Source of the DNA: Pyrenophora tritici-repentis
Taxonomy: Eukaryota; Ascomycota; Dothideomycetes; Pleosporales; Pleosporaceae
Assembly: GCF_003171515.1 (NCBI RefSeq)
Contig: NC_089390.1
Span: 1,054,001 to 1,118,000, forward strand
Length of the DNA stretch: 64,000 bases
Reading direction: 5' to 3'
Within the stretch, counting starts at the first letter, position 1, and every line of letters starts with the position of its first letter. Positions 11,012 through 22,783 of this stretch are shown here, one piece after another. The notes under the pieces are model-generated. The model saw only the letters and a program-made list of their open reading frames with translations. It was not told where the DNA came from and made no database searches. The translations under genes and the position numbers were made by a program.

Positions 11012-13088
11012 ATGGCGCAGCCCTTGGAAGATGCGTACATTACGGTGCGTGAAATGTAGTGGTACAAGCACGCGAGCTAACATGCATGCAGCTTCTTATG
11101 AGCGATTCCTACCTGCCAGGCGCTGTGGTTCTCGCCAATTCGTTGCGCGATGCCGGCACCAAGAAGAAGCTTGCCGTGCTCGTCACCATGGACACGCTTT
11201 CTGCGGACACGATCGGTGAGCTCAAGACGCTCTACGACTATCTGATCCCGGTCCAGCGTATTCGAAGTTCCAATACTGCCAACCTGTATCTTATGGGACG
11301 GCCTGACCTGGCATTCGCCTTCACCAAGATTGCCCTCTGGCGGCAGACGCAGTTTCGCAAGTTGGTGTACCTCGATGCTGATGTGGTAGCTCTCCGCGCG
11401 CTCGACGAGCTCTTTGACATTGAGGCGTCGTTTGCAGCAGCTCCAGACATTGGCTGGCCAGATGCCTTCAACAGCGGTGTCATGGTGATCAAGCCCGACA
11501 TGGGCGAATACTGGGCGCTGCAAACCATGGCTGCGGCTGGCGACAGCTTCGACGGCGCAGACCAAGGCTTACTGAACCAGTACTTCGAGCACCGTCCGTG
11601 GCAGCGACTAAAGTTTACTTACAATTGCACCCCCAACGCAGAGTACCAGTGGGAGCCGGCCTACCGCCACTACAAGCGCGATATTGCGGCCGTCCACTTT
11701 ATCGGCAAGAACAAGCCCTGGTCGAGCCAGCATAGCGGCGGAACAGGCGTCTATGGAGAGCTCCTAGCGCGGTGGTGGGCTGTACATCAGAGGCATTTGC
11801 ACAGGGAAAAGGCAGCCAAAGAAGCGGGTGAGGCACATAGCACTCAAAGTGACTTTTCCTCTCCCCCTGCCCCTGTCGAGGCCTCGGTTGTTACCACTGA
11901 GTCTCCTATGACTGAACCTGCCGATGAGATACAGAATATTGACCAAGGAATGACAGAACCTACCCCAGAACAACGCAAGTTTTCCGCGCCCGAGATGGAA
12001 TGGGATGCCACCAAGTATGTCTCTCAATAACCTCGCCGATTGTGCTAACAATCCAGGGCTGGACCACCGTCAGAATCGAGGCCCGAGGCTGCCAACCTCC
12101 CGACCCATACCTACACATTTAGTGACAACCCCTCGCTCTTCCAGGCGCCGCGTACCTACCCTGAAGCCCCAACAGACATGTGGTACAAGGTTCCAGACAA
12201 CAAACCCAAGCCTGCTGACCAGCCCAAGCCTATTTTCCCCTGGGAGCAAAAGGCCGACAAGCCCAAGCCCACTCGTGTATTTGCTGAAGATTTATCCCCA
12301 GAACCTACCCCTGCCCCAACCCCATCGAACCACCCCTTCTCCACTAGACATTACGATGACGAGATTGCCGTCTCAGGAGGACCAGAGCAGGTCGTGAGCC
12401 CCGACCAGGGCAATGACCAGCAGTGGCAGTCATACCAACGTGCCAGTGTCAATGCTTGGGACAGCGTTCCGGGTATTGAGAATTATGTTCGTGCCATATC
12501 GGACCTCAGCGGAAACGGAAAACGCGGTAAGAACCAATCTATGCAACAAACCACGGGCACGGATGACATCAGTTCACCGTTGCTGGAACGCAGACAACGT
12601 CGAGAGAGCCTTATCCTGACCGATTTCCCAACCGCAGAGGACCGTCCGAGTCTCCCCGTTACCCCAGCCCCTGTCCGTCGTCCAATGTTCTGGGGTGAAG
12701 AGAGGAACCAAGCAGGCGAGCTTCCTTCGGCTACAGGAGTGCCCGACCAGACCGAATGGGTATGTTTTCTGCCTCCTATGCATCGATCTGTAACTCGGAC
12801 TAATTCGAATAGAATCCTGAAGAGAGACTCGACCAGCTCCGCCGCTCCTCCGTTATGGAGTTTGAGCACCTGAAAAAGGACGAGCATCCAGACCCACCGT
12901 TGCGCGCGCTTCCCGAGCACTCGATTGCTGGGGAGAAAGAGGCCAGCGCCACCCATGCTCTTGGATTAGATGGAGCCAACGATGGTCCCGCCGAGAAAGA
13001 CTTTGCCACCAGCCAGTCCACGCTTCCTGAAGGCGAGCAGGTCCAGGCTGTAGGAGACGAGCTGAACCCCACGCAGTCTGCAACCTAG
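11012..13088 (+). CDS. Glycogenin (self-glucosylating glycogen primer), four exons
   Basis: Glycogenin starts glycogen synthesis by glucosylating itself from UDP-glucose and then recruits glycogen synthase. Exons: 11012-11044, 11092-12014, 12057-12759 and 12813-13088; all junctions keep frame. The GT8 glycosyltransferase domain spans about residues 1-260, with LLMSDSYLPGAVVLANSLRD, the metal-binding DAD in KLVYLDADVVALRALDELF, FNSGVMVIKPD, GADQGLLNQYF and HFIGKNKPW. A long Pro-rich linker includes the repeated KPKPADQPKPIFPWEQK. The last exon carries the conserved C-terminal glycogen synthase-binding segment (NPEERLDQLRRSSVMEFEHL). The tiny first exon encodes only MAQPLEDAYIT, and the start was chosen because it completes the conserved first beta strand. 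High confidence. Confidence 0.93.
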
Positions 13089-13433
13089 GAGGAGAGATTC
13101 ATGTTACACGATACTACGAGCTAATGTCTTGCGGGAAGGCGGCGATTCCATCTTTATGTTCATGTTCCCGTTTGTACAAGTGTATACTTCGAGATTATTG
13201 CGCGCGAACTGGGGTTTCTGCATTTGCATGCATTGCGTAGCGCTCATAGCATAACCGTTGGCTTGGTGATTAGTCTTGAATTTAGGACGCGTGATTCGCA
13301 TATGTGGGCTGTATGCAGGGACGCAGGAAGCATTTCGTGCATGCGCTCGGGCCGGTCGCTAAAGAGCTTGACTCTGCTGGCGTTGGTGCAATCTGCTGAG
13401 TTGAACAGCTGCAGCCACAGACATGCCACCAAG

Positions 13434-15156
13434 ATGGTCGGGCCCCGCTTACTGCCCCTCACTGCCTTTGCCCCTCGGGTTGCGGCCTTCACACACGCAC
13501 CTGCCCGATTAATACCAGCACCAGCCTGTAGACCGCGAATAAGCGCGTCGACCACCTTGATACGTTCCCGGAAATTCCTTTCCTCTTCATCACTGTTGCA
13601 GAGATCTGTCGTGGACGCATATACGCCTGATCGACTACCAAACACTGCCTGGCCCTACCTATATCGACTGCTCGACAAGATGGCGCACCTTGACCCGTAC
13701 TTTAAGCAGGTGGATGCCCTACAGGGTAACTTCATCGAGAGACTGAGGGAGGCTGTGGCTATCCCAAGTATCAGCTCCGAAGACCAGAGGAGGCCTGATG
13801 TCGTCAAGGTAGGTGGAGTTTCACACTTTACAACAGCTTGGCTGACTCTGTTAGATGGGCCACTGGCTCGCGGACCAAATCAAGGCGCTCGGGGGTACCG
13901 TTGAGCTCCGTGAGCTTGGAAAGCAGCCCGGTCGCGAACATCTCGACCTTCCACCGTGTCTCCTAGGACGCTACGGAGACGATCCCAAGAAGTTCAACGT
14001 CCTCGTCTATGGCCACTACGATGTTCAGCCTGCGAACAAGTCCGACGGCTGGGCGACGGACCCCTTCACCCTGAGCATCGACGACAAGGACCGCATGTAC
14101 GGACGTGGCAGCACCGACGACAAGGGCCCGGTTCTGGGATGGCTGAACGCAATCGAGGCACACCAAAAGGCAGGTGTAGAACTGCCAGTAAACCTAGTCA
14201 TGTGCTTCGAGGGTATGGAGGAGAATGGTTCGGAGGGTCTAGACGACACCATCCGCGCAGAGGCGAGGAAGTTCTTCAAGGATGTGGATGTTGTGTGCAT
14301 CTCGGACAACTACTGGCTGGGAACCGAGAAGCCTTGCTTGACATATGGTGTCCGTGGATGCAACTACTACCAGATCGAGGTCTCTGGACCTGGCCAAGAT
14401 TTGCACTCTGGTGTCTACGGTGGCATGACACACGAGCCCATGACCGACTTGGTGCGCATCATGAACTCGCTGGTCGACCCTGACGGCAAGATTCTCATCA
14501 AGGGCGTCGACGACCTCGTTGCCCCCCTTACCGAAGAGGAGGCTGCCCTCTACCCACCAATCGCCTTTACCATGGACGGGCTAAGGGAATCGCTCGGTGG
14601 TGAGACGACAATCCACGACAACAAGGAGGATGCGCTAAAGCACAAGATGCGATACCCTTCTTTGTCGCTTCACGGCATCGAGGGTGCTTTCTACTCCGAA
14701 GGCGCAAAGACCGTCATCCCAGCCAAGGTCATTGGAAAGTTCTCCATTCGCACAGTGCCCAACATGGAGATTGACCCAGTCACAAAGCTCGTCGAGAAGC
14801 ACATCAACGATGAGTTTGCGAAGCTCAAGTCGAAGAACAAGATGAAGTTTAGCGTTGTACACTGCGGAAAGTGGTGGGTAGAGGACCCCAACCATCCCAA
14901 CTACACTGCTGCAGCAAAGGCCGTTGAGAGAGTTTTTGGCGTCAAGCCCGATATGACAAGAGAAGGCGGCAGTATCCCTGTGACGCTCACTTTCCAGGAG
15001 GAGCTGGGCAAGAACGTCTTGTTGCTGCCCATGGGTAGCTCAACAGATGCCGCGCATTCGATCAACGAGAAGCTCGACAAGCGCAACTATATTGAAGGCA
15101 CGAAGCTACTCGGCGCCTACCTGCACTATGTTGCAGCGGAGCTCAAGCGCGATTAG
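13434..15156 (+). CDS. M20 family cytosolic non-specific dipeptidase (Dug1/CNDP2 type)
   Basis: Dug1-type enzymes are zinc dipeptidases that cleave Cys-Gly and other dipeptides in glutathione turnover. Exon 1 ends at 13808, a 46-base intron follows, and exon 2 starts at 13855 (both phase 0). Metal-site motifs are clear: VLVYGHYDVQP with the catalytic Asp two residues after His, YGRGSTDDKGP, and CFEGMEENGSEGLDD with the general-base Glu. The dimerisation domain contains GPGQDLHSGVYGG. Late motifs are RTVPNMEIDP and SSTDAAHSINEK. The core protein matches yeast Dug1 from the ATG at 13680 (MAHLDPYFKQVD). The frame continues upstream to an ATG at 13434 that adds about 82 residues rich in Arg/Ser/Ala, resembling a mitochondrial presequence, so two starts are possible. 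Confidence 0.92.
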
Positions 15157-15440
15157 TCTGTAGAACAGATGATAATACCCGTGAATATATTGAATATCTC
15201 GTTCCAAAACTGAATGAGTAAACGTGATTTCGTTTTGGAAGCTATTTCATACAATTTAATCAGTTCCATTGATGTTGTCGCACTGGAGGGGTCGAGGTGC
15301 AGGAGTCCAGCTTTGACCACATCGGGGCGGAACAACTAAAAAAGTTCAGCGTGGAGCCGCAGCCTTGGAAGCAAGACGACAGCAACAGCCATTGCGGGCG
15401 CAACCTCGCAATCCCACGCCCATAACGCCCAAATCCCACA

Positions 15441-16106
15441 ATGTCGACATGTAAATCACTCCTCCGCGCCACTACCCCCTTCCAAAGGACCCAACCGTCC
15501 CTTCTTCCCCTAACGCAAACCCGCTGCGAATCCTCCACACGCCGACACCGCAAACTGCTCGCTTTACCAGAAGCGCCATCATACACGCCGTCGAGCCCTT
15601 CTCCGTCGCTCATCTTCAATCCCCCGTCGTCCGCCCCAAACGTCTACCATACCCCACTCAAATTTCTCCCCAAGCAAGATAAACGTCGACAAATCATCAC
15701 GGCTGCACAATCCTACGCAAACAAGGCATCGTTGTCGCGACAAACGTCAAACATTGCTGCACCGGGTACTCCCTTGTCAGACTCTAGTCTCCTCCCGCCG
15801 CGGCCCTCTGCTGCCCTCCCGCAGCCGGTGCGCGAACCCTACGAGAAAAAGTACCATTTGAGCGAGGCGCAGGTCGAGGAGATACGGACGCTGCGGCGCC
15901 AGGACCCAGATACATGGACAAGAGTACGGCTGGCGGAGAAGTTTGGGTGTAGTCAGTTTTTCGTGGGCATGATTGCGAAGAATCCGGAGAAGGCGAAGAG
16001 GGTGGAGAGTATGCATGAGGAAGCGAGGAGGAAGTGGGGGGCTAGGAGGCGTGAGGCGAGGGAGGATCGGGGGAGGAGGAGAGTGCTTTGGGGGAGGGAC
16101 GCTTGA
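15441..16106 (+). CDS. Mitochondrial large-subunit ribosomal protein L20 (mL58, MRPL20)
   Basis: This is a component of the fungal mitoribosome large subunit. The 221-aa intronless product starts with a mitochondrial-type presequence (MSTCKSLLRATTPFQRTQ) rich in Arg, Ser and Thr. The family-defining middle part is YHTPLKFLPKQDKRRQIITA. The C-terminal half has YHLSEAQVEEIRTLRRQDP, LAEKFGCSQFFVGMIA and a basic tail, matching the MRP-L20 family. It converges on the XRCC2-like gene with 98 bases between stops. Good confidence. Confidence 0.85.
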   Translation: MSTCKSLLRATTPFQRTQPSLLPLTQTRCESSTRRHRKLLALPEAPSYTPSSPSPSLIFNPPSSAPNVYHTPLKFLPKQDKRRQIITAAQSYANKASLSRQTSNIAAPGTPLSDSSLLPPRPSAALPQPVREPYEKKYHLSEAQVEEIRTLRRQDPDTWTRVRLAEKFGCSQFFVGMIAKNPEKAKRVESMHEEARRKWGARRREAREDRGRRRVLWGRDA

Positions 16107-16204
16107 ATGGGTAGGGGTATTTTCAGACTACCGGCATGAGAGAGCATGTACATTTTTCTGTACTGTATGGACAGTTGTGTATAAGGCTTGTCGCAGTACA
16201 TACG

Positions 16205-17358
16205 TTATCTTCCATTTCCATTACCTCCTCTGCTCTCAATCTCTACCCCTTCTCCAACGCGAAAGACAAACCCCTCGCCCTCTCCCCTCGTACCAGCCCC
16301 TACTTTCCAACACTCGAATCTCCCCTTCTTAACCACATCCCTGCGTTGCAATCTCTCCGCTTCTGCCTCTTCTATACTTATTGTAGGCGCAAACTTTAGC
16401 ACCTCGACACGCCGCACTGCCAGCCGTGTCACGGGTGTGCCTTGTGGCCAGGATGTGGGTATTAGCGGGCGATACGTCGATGGCGTGGTAGAATGCGAGG
16501 TCAATATTGTAGTACAGGAGAGAAGAGACGATAGTTTAGACAGAGAAGACGTCAATCGTGTGGATGATGTGGATAACGTAGTCGATGCATTTGTATGATT
16601 TCGGAGGTCCCATGTGAAAGCATCCATGTCTTCCAGAATAACGGAATGTATGCGTCGGTTTATACTCTTGTGTTTTTCTTTATCGAACAGGTAGGAGGGG
16701 AGAGAGTGTAGTGTTGCCAGTAAGCACTCCCAGGATTGGGGGCGGAAGATGTGAACGTGTTGGAGGGCTGTTTTTATCGTGGCACAAATATCGTGCTTCA
16801 GAGAGTCGATGGATTTGTTTGCTTTCATGATTTTCGATTCCATCACCTGAATGAGGACTTCTGCTAGGCGGGTGACACTGAAGTGGTGTAAGGGGTCGAA
16901 GAGAATGATGGCTGCTTCTTGGCCGTCTAGGGGGGTAGTGGAGAGTGAATTAGGTAGAATGGCGTGAGCGATGATGAGATACAAGATTGAGGATTTGCCG
17001 GCGCCGGAAAGATGATGCGTTGATGGTGGGGACACAATTTCGACAATTGGTGGACCTGGGATTGATATTATGGTGTCTAATTCTGGTATCCTCAAGTAGG
17101 AAGGTTGTGTAGTATTGGTGTTGCTATTAGAAGTCAAATATAATTCCGCAAAGACAACATAACTGTTAAATAAACTTGCCTTTCCTGCTTCTTTAATAAG
17201 AGTTCACGAAGAGATCCTAGGACCTTTTTTTGTCAGCATGGTTGTTAATTTCGCGCTGCCAACGTGCTCGTATTTATATAACGTACCGAACTCAAATCCT
17301 CAACAGCAACTTCACCCAACAACCTCTCCCCCAGCCTCTTTGCCCCATCATCACTCAT
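16205..17358 (-). CDS. XRCC2-like RecA-fold recombination protein, three exons with a GC-AG intron
   Basis: XRCC2 is a Rad51 paralogue in homologous recombination repair. Exon 1 (17358-17287) encodes MSDDGAKRLGERLLGEVAV; intron 1 is 17286-17224 (GTACGT...AAAAAAAG). Exon 2 (17223-17180) encodes VLGSLRELLLKKQE. Intron 2 (17179-17124, 56 bases) starts GCAAGT and ends CTAATAG. Exon 3 holds the ATPase core: Walker A-like SGAGKSSILYLIIAHAILP, the FDPLHHFSVTRLAEVL segment after strand 2, and a Walker B-like strand (SVILEDMDAFTWDLR). The early exons were not open in one frame and were joined by splice logic; the joined start fits the XRCC2 pattern (GERLLGEV before a short LRELL helix). Family call rests on the GKS plus HxF and Walker B layout and on length (about 347 aa). 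Confidence 0.8.
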
Positions 17359-18092
17359 CACTCTATCCCGCGAAAACTCTTTCTCACCAACTCCACACCC
17401 CTTTCCCGCAATGTCGCCACCACTCACTATGATCCACCCCTCGGAGCTGGAAGCCGCAATCAACGTTCTCCCGTCTGGCAAACCACGGAAACCACCAATC
17501 AACCTCGGCGACTGCGAACTGAAAGAACTCGTGCAGTATAAATGCAATATTCAAGAGTCAAAAAAGGAAAAAGACAGTACTTTCATAGTTTGTGAGCCTG
17601 TGGTGAGGTTGTTGAGAAGGTGAGTGATGTGGGGTGCAAGTTCTTGGCGGCGTGACCGAGGTCAGACAAGACATCAACTGACCACTGTTAGATGTGCGGG
17701 GGGCTTGAGTGTAGAGACGACAGCATGGGAGAGCTGGAAAGCTAGACAGGAAGGTGCGAATGGAAAATCATGACCACCAGCGGAAACTTGTCAAACACGC
17801 AGCTGGTAATGGACGACCACATGCAGATGCTTATTTGTAATTCGTACTAAGAGTTACAGGGTTGAAGACCCAGCAAGATATGCAATCGATAGATGACGGT
17901 AATTCGCACGATATGCCACTTGGGGCCAGCTGTCTACTACTTGACCAGCTTATAACAACTTCTAGCGGAAAGAATGATCAACACCGCTCGCATGCCCTAA
18001 AATTGCCCCAGACCAGGCGGAAATGCAGATACCCAAACGCCTCGCTATCAAAATGCTGCAAATCGACTTTTCGGACCAGTGACGCACATATA
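17359..18092. other. Intergenic region between XRCC2-like start and TAF8 end
   Basis: About 730 bases hold the XRCC2-like promoter and the 3' flank of TAF8. The short frames seen here lack coding signatures or splice partners. No RNA gene or repeat is visible. Confidence 0.45.
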
Positions 18093-19135
18093 TTAGACAC
18101 CGCTGGCAGACTTTCTCCAATACTTCTGCTCGTAGTTGACATGTACACCCTCCTCGAGATTAACGCTCCGATCGGTCGTGGGCTGCCGCGCTGGCACATC
18201 GCGTGACATGGCCCAATCGCCGTCCTCGTCTTCATCCAATCTGGCTTGTCGCCGCTCTTCGTCCCGCTCTCTTTGGGTTTCTTCTTCCACCAGATCGGCC
18301 ATGGCCGACTGCCACAGCTTGTCGCTCTCCTTCATGCGCCGACTCCGTTTCCGTTTTCCGACGTTTTGTTTCTGAACGCCTGCCTTTTGTGCAGCCATTA
18401 GTTTTCTAAGACTCTGCTCGGCCAAGATGCCCTCTTCTGTGGCCTTTTCTCGAATTTTCCGCGGGTCATTCTCACGGCTGGTGAAGACGGGCGTGGCTGT
18501 GTATGTGTGCTTGGAAGGGAATCCAGGAAAGTGCTTGGGTATATACGGACGCGTCTCTTTGTCTGCCTTTCCTGACAGCTCGGGGCCCAACAAGGACTCG
18601 GTATCGGGCGGAGGAGCCTCTGGGGGCGCTGGAGGTGCAAAATGTGGTTGTAGTAATGATGGCGGAATATCGCCCATGTCAAAATGCTGTTCGAGGGGGG
18701 CAGAGCCACGCAGGCCCGAGGATGTGAGAGCATAGACCCAGTCGTGTGCTACCGTTTCGGTGCGCCGCGAACTGGTCATGGATGTCCGCACTTGTGCTAG
18801 GAAGTTCTTCATGTCTGTTCAGGTCAGCATACAAACGTAATTGCCTGTGCATGTCGCAGTGAGGCCTACAAGATTCCACCAGTGCCCGGAAGTCCTCCAA
18901 CGCGTCCGGGCGCGCGCTCTCGAACCCGATAGCCTTGCACTGTATCGCTATTGCGCGCCGCAATTGCTGGTCGAAGAAGTCTTTACTCTCGCCGTAGGGG
19001 TCCAATTCTGCGCTGATGGGGTCGGCAATGTGCTCGATCGGCTGCGTATGTTGCAGTGCACGAACGACCTGTCGTCTCTTGGGGGTGTGGTTCGCCGTAT
19101 GCCGGCGCGTCCTCCGCAACGCGCGCCCTCTTCAT
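18093..19135 (-). CDS. TFIID subunit TAF8, with an apparent 1-base frameshift near the 5' end
   Basis: TAF8 is a TFIID subunit with an N-terminal histone fold and a conserved C-terminal domain. The histone fold reads FFDQQLRRAIAIQCKAIGFE, ARPDALEDFRALVESY, then MKNFLAQVRTSMTSSRR. The join after ALVES uses a 55-base intron (18869-18815). The TAF8 C-terminal motif is GKADKETRPYIPKHFPGFPS followed by HTYTATPVFTSRENDPRKIR. A basic helix with an NLS-like KRKRSRRMK follows. The only plausible ATG (19135, MKRARVAEDAPAYGEPHP) is out of frame by one base with the conserved KRRQVVRALQHTQP that follows. The shift falls at a run of five G (about 19081-19085, + strand), so it may be an assembly error or a real mutation. 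Confidence 0.82.
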
Positions 19136-19571
19136 GCCTGCGGTTGCGCCCTCGCTGCTGGCGCTGGGGGGATAGAATGATGCCTGGCATATGCTGCTGG
19201 TCTTGCGAGTCTGGTGTGGGTGTCGTCGAGTGTCGTCGTTGTGCACGCGAGGATGGTTGCGTTATCGGTAAGTGAGAGCGCTGTCGGGAGTGAGCGGTCG
19301 CATTGATTGCGGGCAGGCGTGCTCGCGATAATAGCGGGCGGAGAGGTGCGTGTGGTCAGGGCGGCTGCTATTGTCTTTCACTATACTGCTGCCGTTGGCT
19401 TTCAGTCGGGAGCTCAAGGCGCGGGACGCTAGGCCACCGACGTCTTACGTCAGCAGCTGCAGTTCTCCCGTCGAACCACCACAACTTCATCTATCAGACG
19501 ACGACATTCACCACATCCCCGCAACCGCACCGGCGCACTACAACTCTCCACTCTACGAAACAAACTCAACA

Positions 19572-19989
19572 ATGCCAATCAAACCAATCACCGGTGTATG
19601 TGGAGCCATTGGGTGCTTTGCACAGGCGGGGCAGCACGCTAATGACTGGACTGCAGATGCTCCGACGACAGGTCGTGCTTGACCTCTCCGTTGGCATGGG
19701 TGAGTGAGGACCTTGGGAGGTCGCGCGGTGTCTTTGGGGCAGTTTGGAGCCCTCCAGACGCACGCGCATCCTGGCACCTTGACTAACAGCAACCGCAGGT
19801 CTTGGTCTCGTCACCGGCTATGGCTGGTGGTACGGTACGTGAAGAGACGGCGATGCAACAGCACTTGCCTTTTCATTTTCGCGACTTGAACTCACTCCCC
19901 AAGGTTACCATGTTCCCGCCGTCCGTCACCGTGACGCATTTTACCAAAAGCTCGAGGACGAGCGTGCGGCAGCTCTGGGCCAGAAATAA
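19572..19989 (+). CDS. Cytochrome c oxidase subunit VIIa (Cox9-like), four micro-exons
   Basis: This small inner-membrane subunit belongs to respiratory complex IV. I assembled it from exons 19572-19595, 19657-19699, 19799-19834 and 19904-19989. All introns have GT-AG ends (GTATGT, GTGAGT, GTACGT donors) and keep frame. The roughly 61-aa product starts MPIKPITGMLRRQVVLDLSV, has one membrane helix (GMGLGLVTGYGWWYG), and ends with the charged tail HRDAFYQKLEDERAAALGQK. This closely parallels yeast Cox9 (59 aa), which also begins with an APITG-type motif, a basic RR, and a WWW-containing helix. No single open frame shows the gene, so it is easily missed. Good confidence because all four junctions agree with the family. 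Confidence 0.88.
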
Positions 19990-22783
19990 ACGCCTTCTCC
20001 TGTGAACCGCAGTCTCCTTTGTATCGACCAGTCAGGAAGCATAGAGTGGACATTAGCTGGGGATCAAGGTGTATCATATCTGGGTAATCTTCGACAGCAA
20101 GCCGAATAGACGCAGTCAAACGATATCACGCAAGCGCCTTTATGTTGTAGTGCAGTGACATGCATCTTCCACCATCTTCATCGTCTTCTCGGGCTTGCTA
20201 ATGGTCTAGTCTTGCATGAATCACGTTTCGCCAGGTACATCTGACGCAAGCCATTGTATATCGGGCGATTATATTGACCCGTCTATATGCCGTCTAGTAC
20301 TGCCGATTCCTTCCATTCCACTTCTCAGCCCATTTCTTAGCCATTGTTTATCTCGTCCTTTACATGTTTTATAGGAGTGTCGCCTTGATCGGCTTGGATC
20401 CGTGCTGTTCTTGACAGGCTGGAAACAGATAGTCATACCTACATGGCAGCCCTTGCAACTGCTCTATAAGCCTCGGATGGACGTGAGTCAGGTCCAATAC
20501 CCGAAGTCAATACCGAATCCATTGACAATAAATCACAGCGCAGAAAAGTCAGGCGGACTCCAAGCCTCCGAGGCGCGCATTTTCGGCCCCGGGCACAAAA
20601 GTTTGCAATGATCCGAAGGAAATAGGCATCGTCACTTCATCCAACTCGTCTCACGGAGCATACGCGAAACTGTCTAGAGGATTACATGACGCGTTACACC
20701 AATGACGGAGCAGTGAGCGGCGCTAGTCGTGACACTAGGTGGTCCGACGCGTCCAGCGGGCGTACTTGTAGATTATGAACACGGCCAACGGCGAGTTCCA
20801 GTTGCGGCGTCATGGCAGACGAAGCAGCGGTGGCGGGTGAAGAAACGTGTCAAACGAGCATAGCTATTGGTTCCCTGACGATGATGCGCAACACTACAGG
20901 GGCGCGTCGCCGCCAAGGACGGAGGCGAGCCCAAAGCGCGGGTCAAGCGGCGTAATAAGCATGGCTGGAAGGGCAGGCAAAGTCGCGGGCGAAGATCAGA
21001 GAGAAAAAGCAAAGTCAGGGATGGGACGGCGAACTGGGAACTCGAGGTGACTGCTTTGACAGCGGCGTCGTTGTTCGGAACGGGTGTGGGTGGAGAGAGG
21101 CATTAGCTGGCGGGCGGCGTGTTAGTGCGAGATTGTAAGATGGCTAGTCCCTCACGATCCATGGTCGGACTAGGGCAACGGGGAAAGGTGAAGTGGAACT
21201 CTTGGAACCCAGAGCCAGGCGTGCCCCTTTGCGGTGCCTTCTGCCCAGGCAATTTGGCAGCTCCATGCAAGGGACGAGGCCTTTTCGTATTGACGACGCC
21301 TGGCAGAGGCTGTGGTGCAGATGACGGGCTATCGACCAAGGCAGCCAATGTGCGGGAGCGGTGCGACGAGGCACCGGCGGACCTGGCCAGGACTCGGGAG
21401 GAGGTGATTTGAGAACAAGGTTACGGCCGTCATGGGCCTGATCAGCGACGGACGCAGAGCAGGCGGGCCAAAATGGCTAGCAAGAGACGTGTTAGTGGGA
21501 AAAAGCAAAGGCGGCGACCGTCGACCAGGCTTTAATTGAGCTTGGGATGAAACCTCTGGGCTCGACACGCAGCGGTGCACACAGCAAAGCTGCCACAGTT
21601 GTCAAACACGATGCAAAGGCTATATTGGGCTATGAGCAGCGCGATGCGAGCGACTGCACGACCAAGGCGCATAGGCCGGCAGGTGGGCGGGGAAGAGAGG
21701 ATCAAATGTGCATCGTCACTTGTTCCTGCTCGCTGGTCGTGCGGAAGATTTGGCGGGTCGCGCTAGTCTTCCGCCATCCATTCGACCACAAGACGGCTGT
21801 GAAAGCCTGGTGATACGCGGGAGCACTCAGGTGACGGGCATGAGTGTAAGCGGGAGGGTGAGGGAAACATGTATCGTTATCGACAAGTCCATGTCATGTT
21901 GACTGGGCTGAGTGAGAAAGAGGGGCTGATGACACTACTTTGCTCACCGCAGAGCAGGCGCGATGGGGGTGACAGTTGTAGAGGGCAGCTGGCAGCTGTG
22001 CGCACCTCCCCCGTCGCTCTCGGACCCTACCGTTAGAAGATGGGCTGCGGCTAACGCATGATCCCTGCATTGCATGGTGGCCGTGCCCTGTGCCTTTGCT
22101 CAGCAGGTAGGTGCGGCCCACCTATGGTCCAGCAGAGCAATCGCGCCCGGTCGTACTTGCCCACGTCCTCCCATCTGTCTGTTCGTAGTTGCTGCAACGC
22201 CTTTTGCAGTCTCTGCCACCCTTGCCCCCATCGACTTGTGCGCAACCTCTTGATCTAGTTCACTATTATCCAGTATATGCACCTTGTCCGTCATCAAGAC
22301 TACCCGTGGTCGTCAGAGCTGCTACAGCGTAATTTAGGCGCCATCGTTTGGGTGCTTGCGCTAAGCCGGCCGCCCTGTCCGCGTCGATCAATCACTCAAG
22401 CCCTCGCCATTCAACTCACACTCCAAGCCTCACTCGCCGTGCTGGCTGCATGCTGGCCCTCTCCACCTCCATCTTCGTCCCCCAGAGCCTGCGTGCTCTC
22501 TACTACAAACACTGACGACCTTGATACTTGCGTCGAGCTTGGAGTCGCGTCTTGCCAGAGCCCCAGCCAACGCCCGCCGTCTCGACAAGCCGTCGCCTCG
22601 ACTTGACCACCACCACCACGCCTCGACACTGTACCCGTCTCACCGACCGTCACGCACCGCATCTTCCTGTCCTGCATGAGTGCGGCTGTCCTTTGCACAT
22701 CCGCGGCTCTGCACCGCCGTGACTCTTTCTCGCACTGCCGCCAGTTTGCGACGTAGCGCGCCCTCCGCCTGTCGCGCTCCAAC
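19990..22783. other. 2.8-kb gene-free region upstream of MED15
   Basis: This is the longest stretch with no supported gene in the first half of the window. It includes the Cox9 3' flank and, from about 22.3 kb, a C/T-rich segment that is probably the MED15 promoter and long 5' leader. Open frames on both strands are under 110 codons apart from an antisense shadow, and none has recognisable motifs. I see no tRNA, repeat array or transposon. Confidence 0.5.
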
